A stretch of 64,000 nucleotides of DNA from Mauremys mutica (Eukaryota; Chordata; Testudines; Geoemydidae), in NCBI RefSeq assembly GCF_020497125.1, contig NC_059072.1:271480045-271544044 (forward strand), given 5' to 3'. Shown piece after piece: positions 12,362 through 24,429 of the stretch. Under the pieces are notes generated by a model. The model did not search any database. It was not told where the DNA came from and saw only the letters and a list, made by a program, of their open reading frames with translations. Every line of letters starts with the position of its first letter. Within the stretch, counting starts at the first letter, position 1. A program made the translations under genes and the position numbers.

Positions 12362-12643
12362 TCTGTTATTTTCTGTGTTGGACCTGTCTTGTAGTAGGTG
12401 ACTTCTGGGTACTCTTCTGGCTCTGTCAATCTGTTTTTTTCACTTCAGCAGGTGGGTATTGTAGTTTTAAGTCTGCTTGATAGAGATCTTGTAGGTGTTT
12501 GTCTCTGTCTAAGAGATTGGAGCAAATCCGGTTGTATCTTAGAGCTTGGCAGTAGACAATGGATTGTGTGGTGTGTACTGGATGGAAGCTGGAGGCATGT
12601 AGGTAAGTATAGCGGTCAGTAGGTTTCCAATATAGGGTGGTGT

Positions 12644-13524
12644 TTATGTGACCATGCTTATTAGCACACTAGTGTCAAGGAAATGGACCGCTTGTGTGGA
12701 TTGGTCTAGGCTGAGGTTGATGGTGGGATGAAAATTGTTGAAATCATGGTGGAATTCCTCAAGGGCTTCTTTTCCATGGGTCCAGATGATGAAGATGTCA
12801 TCAATGTAGCACAAGTAGAGTAGGGGCGTTAAGGGACAAGAGCTAAGGAAGTGTTGTTCTAAGTCAGCCATAAAGATGTTGGCATACTGTGGGGCCATTC
12901 GGGTACCCATAGCAGTGCCGCTGACTTGAAGATATATATTGTCCCCAAATGTGAAATAGTTGTGGGTAAGGACAAAGTCACAAAGTTCAGCCACCAGATT
13001 AGATGTGATATTATCGGGGATACTATTCCTGATGGCTTGTAGTCCATCTTTTGTGGAACGTTGGTGTAGAGGGCTTCTACATCCATAGTGGCCAGGATGG
13101 TGTTTTCTGGAAGATCACTGATGGACTGTAGTTTCCTCAGGAGGTCAGTGGTGTCTCGAAGATAGCTTGGAGTGCTGGTAGCATAGGGCCTGAGGAGAGA
13201 GTCCACATAGCCAGACAATCCTGCTGTTAAGGTGCCAATGCTTGAGATGATGGGGTGTCCAGGATTTCCAGGTTTATGGATCTTGGGTAGCAAACAGAAT
13301 ACACTTGGTCGGGGTTCTAGGCGTGTGTCTGTACAGATCTGTTCCTGTGCTTTCTCAGGGAGTTTCTTGAGCAGATGCAGTAAAGAGTTCTGTGGCACCT
13401 TATAGACTAACAGACGTATTGGAGCATGAGCTTTCGTGGGTGAATACCCACTTCGTCTTGAGCAGATGGTGTAGGGTTTTTTTTGTAGTGTCTTTTTGTG
13501 GATACAGACTAACACATGACACAT
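12644..13524 (-). pseudogene. Penelope-like element, reverse transcriptase
   Basis: Two overlapping frames together cover the palm of a Penelope-type reverse transcriptase. The upstream frame (13524-12859) has LLPKIHKPGNPGHPIIS and ATMDVEALYTNVP, the latter carrying the first catalytic aspartate. The downstream frame (12994-12644) has QVSGTAMGTRMAPQYANIFM and YIDDIFIIW, whose two aspartates (YIDD at about 12797-12808) are the metal-binding pair. The frame changes near 13045. A second break upstream comes from a 78-bp insertion plus its 13-bp target duplication (91 bp, not a multiple of three). All three catalytic aspartates remain as codons, but not in one frame. Confidence 0.9.
13378..13455 (-). 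mobile_element. Short Penelope-derived insertion with 13-bp target duplication
   Basis: The 78-bp piece reads, on the plus strand, gtggcaccttatagactaac and then cgtgggtgaatacccacttcg, a 3'-terminal Penelope-like sequence that includes a small hairpin (gtgggt/acccac). It is flanked by identical 13-mers tcttgagcagatg at 13365-13377 and 13456-13468. It interrupts the reverse transcriptase of the larger Penelope-like copy in the same orientation, so it is younger than its host. Confidence 0.85.
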
Positions 13525-13529
13525 GACCC

Positions 13530-15250
13530 CTAAGAAGCCATTGATAACTACTCATTGAGCTCGATGATCTAGCCAGCTTTCTATCCACCTTATAGTCATT
13601 CATCCAACCCATACTTCTTTAACTTTCTGGCAGAATACTGTGGGAGAGCTTCAAAAGCTTTGCTAAAGTCAACAAATAACACACCTGCTGCATTCCCCTC
13701 ATCCACAGAGCCAGTTATCTTATCATAGAAGGCAATTAGGTTAGACAGGTACGACTTGCCCTTGTTGAATCCATGCTGACTGTTCCTGATCATTTTCCTC
13801 TCCTCGAAGTGCTTCAAAATTGATTCCTAGAGGACCTGCTCCATGATTTTTCCAGGGACTGAAGTGAGGCTTCCAACCTTGATATTCTATGATGGGGGCA
13901 CATCTGCAACTGGAGAGTAGTTCCCTGGATCCTCCTTCTTCCCTTTTTAAAAGATGGGCACTACATTAGCCTTCTTCCAGTCATCTGGGACCTCCCCCGA
14001 TCGCCATGAGTTTTCAAAGATAATGGCCAATGGCTCTGCGATCACATCAGCCAACTCCTTTAGCACCCTCGGATGCAGTGCATCCGGCCCCATGGACTTG
14101 TGCTCATCCAGCTTTTCTCCCCATACTGTGCCGCCCAGTGCAGTAGTGTGGGAGCTGACCTTGTTTGTGAAGACAGAGGCAAAAAAAGCATTGAGTACAT
14201 TAGCTTTTTACATATCTTCTGTTACTAGGTTGCCCCCTCTCTGCCCCTCATTCAGTAAGGGGCACACACTTTCCCTGACCTTCTTCTTGTTGCTAACATA
14301 CCTGTAGAAACCCTTCTTGTTACTCTTTACATCCCTTGCTAGCTGCAACTCCAAGTGTGATTTGGCCTTCCTGATTTCAATCCTGCATGCCTGAGCAATA
14401 TTTTTATACTCCTCCCTGGTCATTTGTCCAAGCTTCCACTTCTTGTAAGCTTCTTGTTTGTGTTTAAGATCAGCAAGGATTTTACTGTTAAGTCAAGCTG
14501 GTCGCCTGCCATATTTACTATTCTTTCTACACATCAGGATAGTTTCCTCCTGCAACCTCAATAAGGATTCTTTAAAATACTGCCAGCTTTCCTGGACTCC
14601 TTTCCCCCTCATGTTATTCTCCCAGGGGATCCTGCCCATAAATTCCTTGAGGGAGTCAAAGTCTGCTTTCCTGAAGTCCAGGGTCTGTATTCTGCTGCTC
14701 TCCTTTCTTCCTTGTGTCAGGATCCTGAACTCGACCATCTCATGGTCACTGCCTCCCAGGTTCCCATCCACTTTTGCTTCCTCTACTAATTCTTCCCTGT
14801 TTGTGAGCAGCAAGTCAAGAAGAGATCTGCCCCTAGTTGGTTCCTCCAGCACTTGCACCAGGAAATTGTCCCCTACACGTTCCAAAAATGTCCTGGATTG
14901 TCTGTGCACCGCTGTATTGCTCTCCCAGCAGATATTGAGGTGATAGAAGTCTCCCATGAGAACCAGGGCTTGTGATCTAGTAACTTCTGTTAGTTGCCTG
15001 AAGAAAGCCTCGTCCACCTCATCCCCCAGGTCTGGTGGTCTATATCAGAGTCCCACCACGACATCACCCTTTTTGCTCACACTTCTAAACTTAATCAGAG
15101 ACTCTCGGGTTTTTCTGCAGTTTCTGAGCAGTCATACTGCACTCTTACATACAATGCAAGTCCCCCACCTTTTGTGCCCTGCCTGTCCTTCCTGAACAGT
15201 TTATATCCATCCATGACAGTACTCCAGTCATGTGAGTTATCTCACCAAGT
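13530..15250 (-). pseudogene. CR1 LINE ORF2, endonuclease to RT part
   Basis: The minus strand encodes the middle of a CR1 ORF2 protein. At 15250-14493 is the C-terminal half of the apurinic-type endonuclease: VLMGDFYHLNICWESNTA, LLDLLLTNREELVEEAKV and GGSDHEMVEF, the last holding the conserved Ser-Asp-His. The linker follows (14423-14208, with SNKKGFYRYVSNKKKVRES) and then the fingers/palm start of the reverse transcriptase at 13817-13596 (ISNSQHG-like text, then AGVLFVDFSKAFEAL with the first catalytic aspartate). Stops and indels split the frame. It is cut at both sides, by a Harbinger-like MITE near 15255 and by the Penelope-like element near 13527, so the 3' half of the LINE is absent here. 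Confidence 0.9.
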
Positions 15251-15254
15251 CTTA

Positions 15255-15522
15255 GGTTTGGTTTACACTAAAAAGTTAGGTTGACATAGCTATGGCATGC
15301 AGGGATGTGAAAAAAATCACACCCTTGTGCACTGTAGTTAAGCTGACCTTACATCCAGTGTAGATGCGGCTAGGCTGACAGAAGAATTCTTCCATCGACC
15401 TAGCTACCACCACTCAGAGAGATGGTTTGCCTACATTGACAGAAAAGAAAATCTCTATAGGAAATGCATAGATGCAGCACTGTAGCTGTGCCACTGTAGC
15501 ACCCATACTGTAGACATGTCTT
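15255..15522. mobile_element. Harbinger-like MITE
   Basis: The ends are imperfect inverted repeats: gtttacactaaaaagttagg on the left and gtagcacccatactgtagac on the right, a shared core of (g)tttacacta against the inverse tgtctacagta. Internal sequence gctgacagaagaattcttcc and the overall 270-bp size fit the turtle Harbinger-type MITEs. It abuts the CR1 fragment and probably inserted into or beside it. No clean target duplication was read. Confidence 0.6.
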
Positions 15523-15730
15523 TTGTCTTCAACACCATGTCACAGAGAACGGGGAAATTATCTTTTTTGTCACTGTCAAGCCATATGCTGGTATATTTCA
15601 GTCAATTATAATGCAGCATTATTTAATGAGTGCTTTTGAATTATATAGACTGACCATACACTTCAGAGCACCTGGATCTTAATGAAAAGGGGCAGGAGAT
15701 TTAAGGGATGTTCATGAAAGCTGTATCTTT

Positions 15731-16498
15731 TGTGATGGACTCAGGCCAGAAGGATATAAGAGGGTAGTGGAAGGCAGGTATATCAGCCTCAGAATGAGCA
15801 GGTTCCAGTTCCTTGGATAGCCAAACAAGGGCTACTCCAGGCCAATCAAGACACCTGAGGCCAATTTAACCAGTTAAGGTCGTTAGGTTAATGCAGGCAC
15901 CTGACCTCAATTAACTGACAAAGGGTCAGTTAAGGCTGTTAGGCTAATGGAGACAGCTGGAACCAATTAAAGTCCCACTTATACTGCTTTAAAAGCTCTC
16001 CTTGCCAGCTCTCTCGAGAGGAGCCCAGGTGAAAGGAGCTGGAGTAGAGGAAGCATTACTGAGCCCTGAGGTAAGGGTGAAGCTTGGTAAAGGAGAGCAC
16101 AGGGAAGTGGCCCAGGGAATCAAAGCAGCATTAGTGGAGGAGGGAAGCTGCTAACAGCTGCAATCATTAAGGTCCCTGGGCTGGAACCCAGAGTTGAGGG
16201 CGGTCCCCCCCTTCCTCCCTGCATGATCTAAAGACATCCCTTTGAGAGGGGAAACAGACTTTGGTCCAGGCAGGACACCAAACAGTGCCTATAGAGCTCT
16301 AAGGAGCAACAGAGACTGTGGGTATTCCACCTTCCCACCTCCCATACTGGCCTGTGATGAAAATAGCTCAATAAGCTGTAACCTTTGCTGCCATACTGGG
16401 AAAGGGAGGTTATATTGAGGGCCTTAGTGAGCTTCTGAGGCCACTGAATCTGCCAGGAAGTGCGGGACCCACCAATACAGACTTGGAGCTTTGTCACA
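15731..16498 (+). mobile_element. Solo LTR, plus orientation
   Basis: The segment starts tgtgatggactcaggccag and ends gctttgtcaca, so it has TG...CA termini within a short inverted repeat (tgtga/tcaca). It is flanked by cttt at 15727-15730 and 16499-16502, consistent with a 4-bp target duplication, although four bases are weak evidence. Inside, a unit of 56 bp is tandemly duplicated (15871 and 15927, both starting with cagttaagg). No coding region is attached. Related starts (tgtgatggg) occur in the LTRs at 27041 and 54495, suggesting a common LTR superfamily. Confidence 0.65.
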
Positions 16499-16502
16499 CT
16501 TT

Positions 16503-19500
16503 CTGCAAGACACAATTGCAGGGACATTCAGTGCAAGTCAGAAGGCCCATTTTACTTGCTTAGCTAAAAACTCAGTAATGGACATTTGCCCAGCCCCAAA
16601 TTTAAATTTCAGTGACTCATTTTAGCAAAGCAAAGTCATTCCAAAGCACCATCCTTTCCTCTTAATAGCAGAGGTTCCCAATACAGTCAATCATCCATAT
16701 TCTTCCTGTTATAGTAACTAAAGGTGTTATTAAAGGGAGTAGATAATTGTGCATATTCTGAAGTCATCTGCTCCTTATTTCAAATACTCAAAAGATTAAG
16801 ACTATGAATCTAACTGGCCTTTAAGAGCTGAAGCAATTAACTGGGATACTGCCAAAACTAAAAGATATTTCTAACTTAAAATGCCCCATTGGCAAATCAA
16901 CCCCCTGAACAGCATTGTCCCATTGGCACATCTACACCTGAACAGCATATTTAACACAGGCCTTCTGTTTAGATGATCAAAATAAATCTCATATGTAAAT
17001 TAAACTACCTGGATATTCTTTACAACGAACCACGTATAGAGGTCATGAAGATATTTGGGTTTTGCCTCATCTTTTATTGTATACTCATATCTCAGGCAGA
17101 AATCTAGATGAACATTTTACAGTCAAGATCATTACATTATGGCAGATCTCTTGAAAGCATACAATTGAAAGAGTTCCTGGGGATTAACCCTCAATTTCAA
17201 CCTTTAAAAAAACAAAAAATTACAAAAAAAACCCTACCTATAAAAAAGCAGACTCTCAGAAGTTAGAGCCAGAAAAGACCTGCCAAGTCACATCCAGCCC
17301 GTTTCCCTGTGCCAGTGTAAGACTGTTCCCTGCAATATAGTTTATTGTTCGTTGTCCAGACCAATTATACAATATCTTAAGGGATAAAGCTCCCACAGAT
17401 TTGTAGAAATATTAGGAAAATAGATCTCAAAAAAAAGATTTTTCCTTTTAAAATTTTTTCTTTATATTCTTTATACAACTGTGAAAATGTCCCTTCAGAT
17501 ACACATAGTCTGTTATCATGCACCCTATTAGTCATGACTGAACTGAATTTCCTCCAGTATGTCTGTCTTTCTGGTGTCCAGGTGTTCAAACCGAATAAAA
17601 TGTTCTAGGTGGCATCTCACCAGAAGTGTGTAGAGAGGAATATAGTCTAAGTGATTTTATGCCTCCATATATGTATCCAAAAATAAATCAGTCACAATAG
17701 TCTTTTTCTTCTGCCCTGTCACATTGTAAGTTCATACCTAATTAGCCAGGTAAAAAGCACAGTAGAAAAGAGGATTTTTATAACCTGCTGGGTCACTTTA
17801 CATTTTGAACTGTTCCTTATCAAGGACTTGCAGTCTGTAATCCTCTCTTTAGCAGACTTCTAATTTTCCACATTTCTATTGATTTCAAACTCCCGCAGAG
17901 AACTCTTTATATCTTTAGAGAATAATTGAACCTTTCCACCTTTTATCAGGAACCTTTGATGGTACATTGATCACAATGAGCTATGGAATTGAAAATGCAT
18001 CTTCTGTCCTTCTCCCATCTATTCATTAAATGAGATATCACAAGAGACATTTTTGGAACTCCTTCTGAATTTCTGAGCACATGGGAATTAGGGTCATAGA
18101 GGAGTACAGCAGCTTCCTGTCTAGATGACCCATTTTCCACCTACTATTCTCATGATTCCTTTGCATCCCTGTTATAGCTAAACAATCTCTCTGATCTCCA
18201 TTTCCCCACCCCTTACCCATTACATTCCCAGATCTCAAGGCCTCACATTTCACCACTACCCTGGCTTTGTGAACCTGTTGTATTCTGCTTCAAAACAGTT
18301 ATTTACATGTGAGTCAAGAATATATGATATCCTTATCTACCTTATTTTTATACATATAAAATACTCTTTAACTGAACCACCACGATGTGTACATGCCTGA
18401 ACTAAATAACCACATAACATTATTGCTGTAACCATTGTCCTTCCTCACCTCAACCCCTACCTAGTATTTGGCACCATATTATGGTTACATAATAACAAAG
18501 ACCTTGGCCCCCAAATCCCTATAGTTTAAATTGTATGCTGTATGTGCATCATCTAACACCACTCTGGGCATTACAAAAGTATCTTATATGATCAATATGT
18601 CTAGGCTTATATTCCACATATGTAGTACCATTCCATCCAAACTAGGTGGTAGATTGTGCCTTCCCCTCATCATTGTTAATGAGCACCCAACTGATAACCA
18701 GGGATCCATGTATAATGTAATTCTATGGCTGCAAAATCTGTATTGAATCCATCACTTGCTGCAGAAAAGCAATCTGCAATCTAAACTTCAATTTAAGTAA
18801 AAGGATGTTCCAAGCCCTTATTGCGGAAAAAAAAAATCAGACATCAAGCTAGTATAAACTGATGTGATTTTTTTTGCAAACAGCCTGAAAGAGCAGTTGA
18901 GGTATGAATGTACAGTTGTTTCAATTGTAAGTTAAGACCAAAACCTAAAGATGACAATTTAGAATGTCAACATTGCCAACTATTTCACTGCTGATAATTC
19001 TAGAGAAACACCCAGCTAATGTGATTATCCTACAATTCCAAATCACTTCCGATGACTTCCTTGGTATCAAAAACTCCAATATGCCCCCTTTTGCCAGCCA
19101 AAACCCTTAGTTTCCACTGACAAGGTCTGCAATACAATAAGCATTTTCAGAAGGAGATGGTACAACACAATGAAAACTGAAAATTATGGGGAAGCATAAA
19201 ATAAATTGGATTAACTATTACAATAAACCCCACAAGGAATGCTTTATTGACTAGATTACTCACTTTCATATTTAGTTCATATAAAAAAATCTCAATTTTT
19301 GAAATAGCATTAAAGTACTAAAATACATCAGTTCATCGGTACTGAAGAAATTCAGGGATTTTATGGCAGAATTTGGGGCAGCTTGCAGTGGCATACCCAG
19401 GGCCTTCATAGTGATGTCAGAACTTAGTAGTAGAAGAATATCTAATTTTTTCTGTACAGCAATTTAAGATTATATCCTTTTCTAGCTGAACACAGGCAAG

Positions 19501-19721
19501 AAAAAAAGATACTTTTTCCACTCTTTTGAATGAAGCCCTTAACTATCTTCATGGTTATTCAGCTTGTTTTATAAATGTCTTATGATGACAATATCCTAAT
19601 TATAATTGGTCATATTTTATATTAATTTTCAATTTATAAACAGTTTATGAAGGGATATTAAATGTTTAATGAAATATTATAGATTGTGTAGAATGTAAAT
19701 CAATAGAGTGCTGGTAACTAG
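16503..19721. other. AT-rich stretch, no gene recognised
   Basis: More than 3 kb without a recognisable element. A small tandem duplication lies at 16885-16948 (two 30-31-base copies, period 34). Open frames such as 17377-17589 and 17946-18140 have no motif. Confidence 0.5.
16885..16948. repeat. Two-copy tandem duplication, period 34
   Basis: Copy one is 16885-16915 and copy two 16919-16948. Both run from cccattggca to ctgaacagcat with a few differences in the middle. Confidence 0.75.
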
Positions 19722-20148
19722 AGCTGTATGGGAATTAGAATTTCTGTACTGCGGGAAATTCTGTGAATTTGAAATTTGTTTTCATTCTGAATTGCAACAA
19801 AACCAAAGAATTTCAAAATTTCCCACAAAACAAGCATTTAAAAAATAATTTCAGATTAAAAAGTTCCATAAAAACAATTTAAATTTCATCTTTTTTATTC
19901 TATATTATAATAGAGAATATAAAATAAATTTGTAGATGAGAAGGCCATTTTGAAATGAAAAATTGAAACATTTAGTTTCAATAAGGACAAAACTGAATGT
20001 TTTGAACTTATTAAAACACTTTGATTTGATATTTTTTCCAAAGAAATAATTAATAACTGACACATTTGTGAAGAAATTTTGATTTCAATAAATGAACATA
20101 TTCTCATGGAAAATCTTTGCAATGGAAATTTTTTTGACCAGCTTCACT
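19722..20148. repeat. AT-rich dispersed repeat, possible DNA transposon
   Basis: The block starts near agagctgtatggg and ends near gaccagcttcact, an imperfect inverted pair. Inside it is dominated by runs such as gaaattctgtgaatttg and aatttcaaaatttccc. This resembles a dispersed reptile repeat with a gagctggtc terminus. Assignment is uncertain because of low complexity. Confidence 0.4.
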
Positions 20149-21067
20149 AATAATTATGTGTACTAACTTCTACTGAGTGCTCATAACACATCACTTATAT
20201 TTATAACATGATTATAATATATCTATATCTATATTGATATAGATAAATTATTTAATAACCTTTTATAGTGAAACTTTTTAAATAAAATTTACCAATTATT
20301 TTTATAATTAAAACTTTGTTCTTGGACAGACACAGAGGCACACTAAATAGTCCTAAATAGAGAGACAGACAGATGGCAAGTGTATATAACTACATATATT
20401 GGCTCTCACCTGGTATATTCTTATGCATCTCTAAATCACGAAGTATCATCCTAAAAACTCAGTAGTACCCAATGCTTAGGACATCACTGCCAGGTAAACA
20501 CAGCAGGGCAGTAAAGGTCAGCATCCTCTATTAAAGATTCATACTGGTATAAAATATGCATTTAAGATACAAGCTGTATCTCTACAATTTAATTACAAAA
20601 ACAGGGTTAATTGTAGCCATACAACTACAATCCTGTTCCCAGTGAACCAGATTCTGATATCCCTACTCACACAACAACAATTTACTACATGAGTAGACCC
20701 ATTGAAGTAATTGGCATTACCCATGGGGTAAACTGCAATTCAAAGTAAGGATACCTGATTCTTGCCCAGCTAAGTCAATGGCAAAACTTCCTCTCAATGG
20801 GAGCAGAACTTGACTCTCAGTGTTTTATTTAAATAAGGTGTTGAGCCCCCCTCAGCTAAAGTCAATGAGGGTTGAAGATGCTCAGCAATTCATGCTCCCA
20901 TAGAAGTGAATGACAGAATTCCAATCAATTTCCATGGTTCATCTCAGGAACTTCATACTCATCTTTCAACCATTACTACTAAGTTTGCAGATTTCTTTTG
21001 ACAAGGTAGGAATGTTTTCGTAGTAAGTGCTCTTGTGCTGTACAAAGGAAAATAAATTAGAATATTA
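20149..21067. other. No gene recognised
   Basis: AT-rich. A short tatctatatctatattgata run near 20219 is a simple-sequence tract. Text near 20700-20900 (attgaagtaattggc, aagtcaatggc) resembles a dispersed reptile repeat. Confidence 0.45.
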
Positions 21068-21075
21068 ATGTAAAG

Positions 21076-21400
21076 CAGGGGTTCCCAAACTTGGTTTGCG
21101 GCTTGTTCAGGGTAAACCCCTGGTGGGCCGCGAGATGCTTTGTTTACCTGAGCGTCCGCAGGTACGGCTGCTCGCAGCTCCCAGTGGCTGCGGTTCGCTG
21201 TTCCCAGCCAATGGGAGCTGCAGGAAGAAGTGGCCTGGCCCGTGCCACTTCCCGCAGCTCCCATTGGCCGGGAACGGTGACCTGCGGCCACTGGGAGCTG
21301 CGAGCAGCCGTACCTGCGGACGCTCAGGTAAACAAAGCGTCTCGCGGCCCCGCCAGGAGCTTACCCAGAATAATCCACAAACCAAGTTTTGGAACCCCTG
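21076..21400. mobile_element. hAT-type palindromic MITE, second terminus subtype
   Basis: This is a 325-bp element with termini caggggttcccaaacttgg and ttttggaacccctg. Flanks are atgtaaag (21068-21075) and atataaag (21401-21408), 8 bp with one mismatch. The interior forms a near-perfect palindrome: gctttgtttacctgagcgtc in the left arm (about 21138-21220) has its inverse near 21270-21345. Three overlapping open frames on both strands (21091-21429) reflect this palindrome and are not genes. Its interior resembles that of the MITEs at 1703, 30005 and 34080, but its ends differ. Confidence 0.85.
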
Positions 21401-21408
21401 ATATAAAG

Positions 21409-24400
21409 GAATGTAATGGAAATGTTTAACAAGTGTCAGTTGTGCACTGTACTATAAATATTTGCCTGCATGATTTACTGATTGCATTTAATATGTTGAC
21501 ATGCATATGACAGCAATAAACCTCCAGAGCCGCAATTTTAAAAAGTAATTAGCTGCAAAAAGTTGCATATAGGCAGCTAATAGGATTCACTGATTCCCAC
21601 TGAAGTCAACTTACTTTGGAAACAGACGCATTTTCAATTTTCTATAGTATGACTATCACTTGCTTTTCAATATACATTTTTCAGTTTTATAACACCTCCC
21701 ATCTGAGGATCTCAAAGCACTTCACAAAAATTAATGAAGTAGATTTCACAACACTCCTGTGAGAAAGGTAAAACATAACCATTAAATTTTCTACATAAAG
21801 TTCAAGAGCCCTCTTTGCTAAAATAAGGCATTTTTTTTATCTGCCATGCTTGATGTCACAGAGCCCTATTCCCACTCACATTTTGCAAGGCATGGTTAGA
21901 TTTGCTTCCCATTCAATTTTATGACACAATTTATTGAATGCTACAGCCTACTTTGGGATTTTTTAAAAATATTTCCTAGCCCTGAAGAGGAAATCCATTT
22001 TTCTGAGAAGAAATGTGTGATGACCCTGTCAGCTAAATATCCTAATTCATCTGTCTATGTGAATAAGCCCTTCCCTGTAGGCTCTTTCAGAATTCATGTA
22101 TGGATTGCTCTGTATGTATCACCATCTGCAACAAAAATAGCTTTCACAATGCTTTACAAATAAGAAATATTTTGGAATTCAACAACTAGTGGGTGATAAA
22201 TTTAAAATATTATTGCTATATTTCTTTTTCTCACGAATAGCCCATAGTATACAGTATGAAATAAGTTGCAATAGCTAATGCACGTTCCACTTCCTCCTCC
22301 CATTCCTCCATTTTGCGCATGGTGCCAAAGTGCCCTTGTAAATCTAGCCAGAAAAAAAATTGTTGCAACTATTTAGCAAATTCAAGTCAAATTCATGAAT
22401 AGTTTTGACCAAAACTGCATTTTTTGGCAAATAAATTATTAGTGCAAAAAATTTTACTCAGCTCTATTAGCAAGAGAAGTAACCTATTCACCTATTCTAA
22501 CTATTGCTTACAAATGTGCAATTATCCAAGCCAAAATGTGTGTATTTGTCTCGGACTACTAAAATCTCTTTCTCATTAAACTAAAAACTGGAATTAGGAA
22601 TAGAAGGTGATATTAGCCAGGGAAAGGATTTTAGTCTCACAACCACAAAACAGCCCCAAATATGGGAGTAGACTGAAAAAAAATAATTTTACATTTATAT
22701 AGCATCTCACGGCACAAAGTTTTGTGGAATGCCTCATAAATGTGTATATACAACTGTTTAATGTTCTTGAAACTTTACAGAATCTTTTTTTTTTAATTCA
22801 CAGTAAGTCTGGCAATTTTACAGCCAAACCCAGTTTTTCAAACCAAAAATTTATAGGGAGATTAAAGAAGGATTTTTATGCGAGATGGTTGAAGCCTTAA
22901 TTATGGGGAAGCTACTGCCTCTATGTAATAATTGTTACTAGGTTTCTACAGGCTGTGTTGCATAAGCTCCTGAAATAATTTAGAAAGTGTGATCAAAACT
23001 GTAAATATCTTAAATAACGCATTACCTATTCATCTGAGACAGTGTTAATTTGTATAATATTGTGCTATGTCTTGGTGCATTTCATTTCAGATATTAAATC
23101 CTCCATTTCACACAACACATAGAAGAGAGAGAGAGCCAAACAACACCTCCCTAGAACATTAAAGCATTATCATCGTAGAATATTCTGTTTCATGTATAAC
23201 TCTGATGAGAGTTTCTGAAATGCTTGGCCTTCCCCTGAATTAATACTTTAATGTTATAACAGTATGCAGACAGCAATTACTAAAATAAATTCACTGAGTT
23301 TTGTCAGCCCACTGGCCTAAAGAGATACTAAAAGAAAATAAATGGCTCTTGTTTAATATTGCAAGTTAGACTCCAAGGGTTACTTTTGCAAGCAACTATG
23401 CTGGAAGCATATGCAGGAGTCCCTCTAACAAATAATCATATTTTGTGCTATCCATATGTCCTCTTAAATATTTATCCCTAAAGTCTTCCAAAAATAAGCA
23501 AAAAGAATCAAGGCACTGCCTTCTTCCTGACAAAAATTACACAGATCCTGACTCCCATTTACATCACTGGCCCCTTTACCCATTACTGGCAGTGTAAAGT
23601 GATATTACAATGGGTGTGGATGTAATTAATGTTGAGCTAAAACAGAAGAGTTGATCTCTCTCTGTTCTGCAGTTACAGTAATCTCAGATGAAATAATTAA
23701 TTTCCAAAATGCTGTATAAACTCCATATTAAGCTTCACCCCTAAACAAGTTTCTGTCTGGCCTTTAATTTTTATGATGTACAGTAACCTTTTCCATTGGT
23801 AAATCTGCACTTTGACCTGTTCAAATACATTAAAAAGCTGTTCATATCAGGAAGACGTTCCAAGGATGAACGTCTTCCTGACAGGAATACCTGCAAAGCT
23901 TCTTTTCTTCTCAATATGTAACAAGATTACGTTTCATCAGCATATACCATTAGCACAGCTTTGTTATACGTGATCCTGTTCCTTAGCAACAATCACAGAG
24001 GGAAAAAAAGCAATTTGATACTAGATCATACCAACCACAATATTATCTAAACCAGACTATTATGCTTGGGAACTTTCTTCATGTTATCATTCCATCACCT
24101 TATTTTATTGAAGCAATTGAGCTTAACAACTGAAAAGCGAGAGAGAAAAAGTGTAACTCCTCTCTGAAAGATTAAGCTGACAATTTAAAGCAATATGTAT
24201 TAACTATTTAAAAGTCTTCGTGATTGGTGAGGCAGGCCTGACTGCCTTGGTGCACCTCTGAATCACAGCCCTAGACCATGTATATACATATGAATGAACA
24301 TGCCAATGGGACCTGGCTGTTAAATGGAGAGGGGCAAAAACTAAAATGGTTTTGCAAAAATAAAATTAGGGGTCATTCCAATTCAAGGGTAGCACCCGAG

Positions 24401-24429
24401 GACTAGGGGACAGATCTTTAAAGGTATTT
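21409..24429. other. Mostly unique AT-rich sequence, no gene recognised
   Basis: An old dispersed-repeat fragment is recognisable at about 21680-21775 (cccatctgaggatctcaaag, then cttcacaaaaattaatgaag). A perfect hairpin lies at 23847-23881. The plus-strand frame 21921-22163 (80 codons) has no motif. Nothing else was seen. Confidence 0.5.
23847..23881. repeat. Perfect 14-bp inverted repeat with 7-nt loop
   Basis: The left arm tcaggaagacgttc (23847-23860) and right arm gaacgtcttcctga (23868-23881) are exact inverses around caaggat. The surroundings are AT-rich and show no transposon terminus. There is no following T-run that would suggest a Pol III product. Confidence 0.9.

Larger units (their letters stand above)
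11446..13527 (-). mobile_element. Penelope-like retroelement, decayed copy
   Basis: The minus strand carries, in order, reverse transcriptase pieces (13524 to 12644) and a C-terminal GIY-YIG-type endonuclease region (12361 to 11918), the layout that defines Penelope-like elements. The coding-strand 3' end (plus 11446-11560) contains gtggcacattagagactaac and cacttcttcggatgcat, recognisable as the terminal region of turtle copies. The 5' end begins near 13527 with gtgttagtctgtatcc. Frames are broken by indels and by a nested 78-bp insertion at 13378. Mobilisation would normally be by target-primed reverse transcription using its own endonuclease. This copy cannot encode a full protein. Confidence 0.85.

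Noticed and set aside
20217..20255. Origin-like or regulatory AT-rich palindrome
   Set aside because: It is a simple tatctata tract of the kind common in AT-rich vertebrate DNA.
21091..21429. Overlapping frames of 92-112 codons on both strands
   Set aside because: They mirror each other because the MITE is palindromic; the shared peptide patterns are a by-product of inverted DNA repeats.
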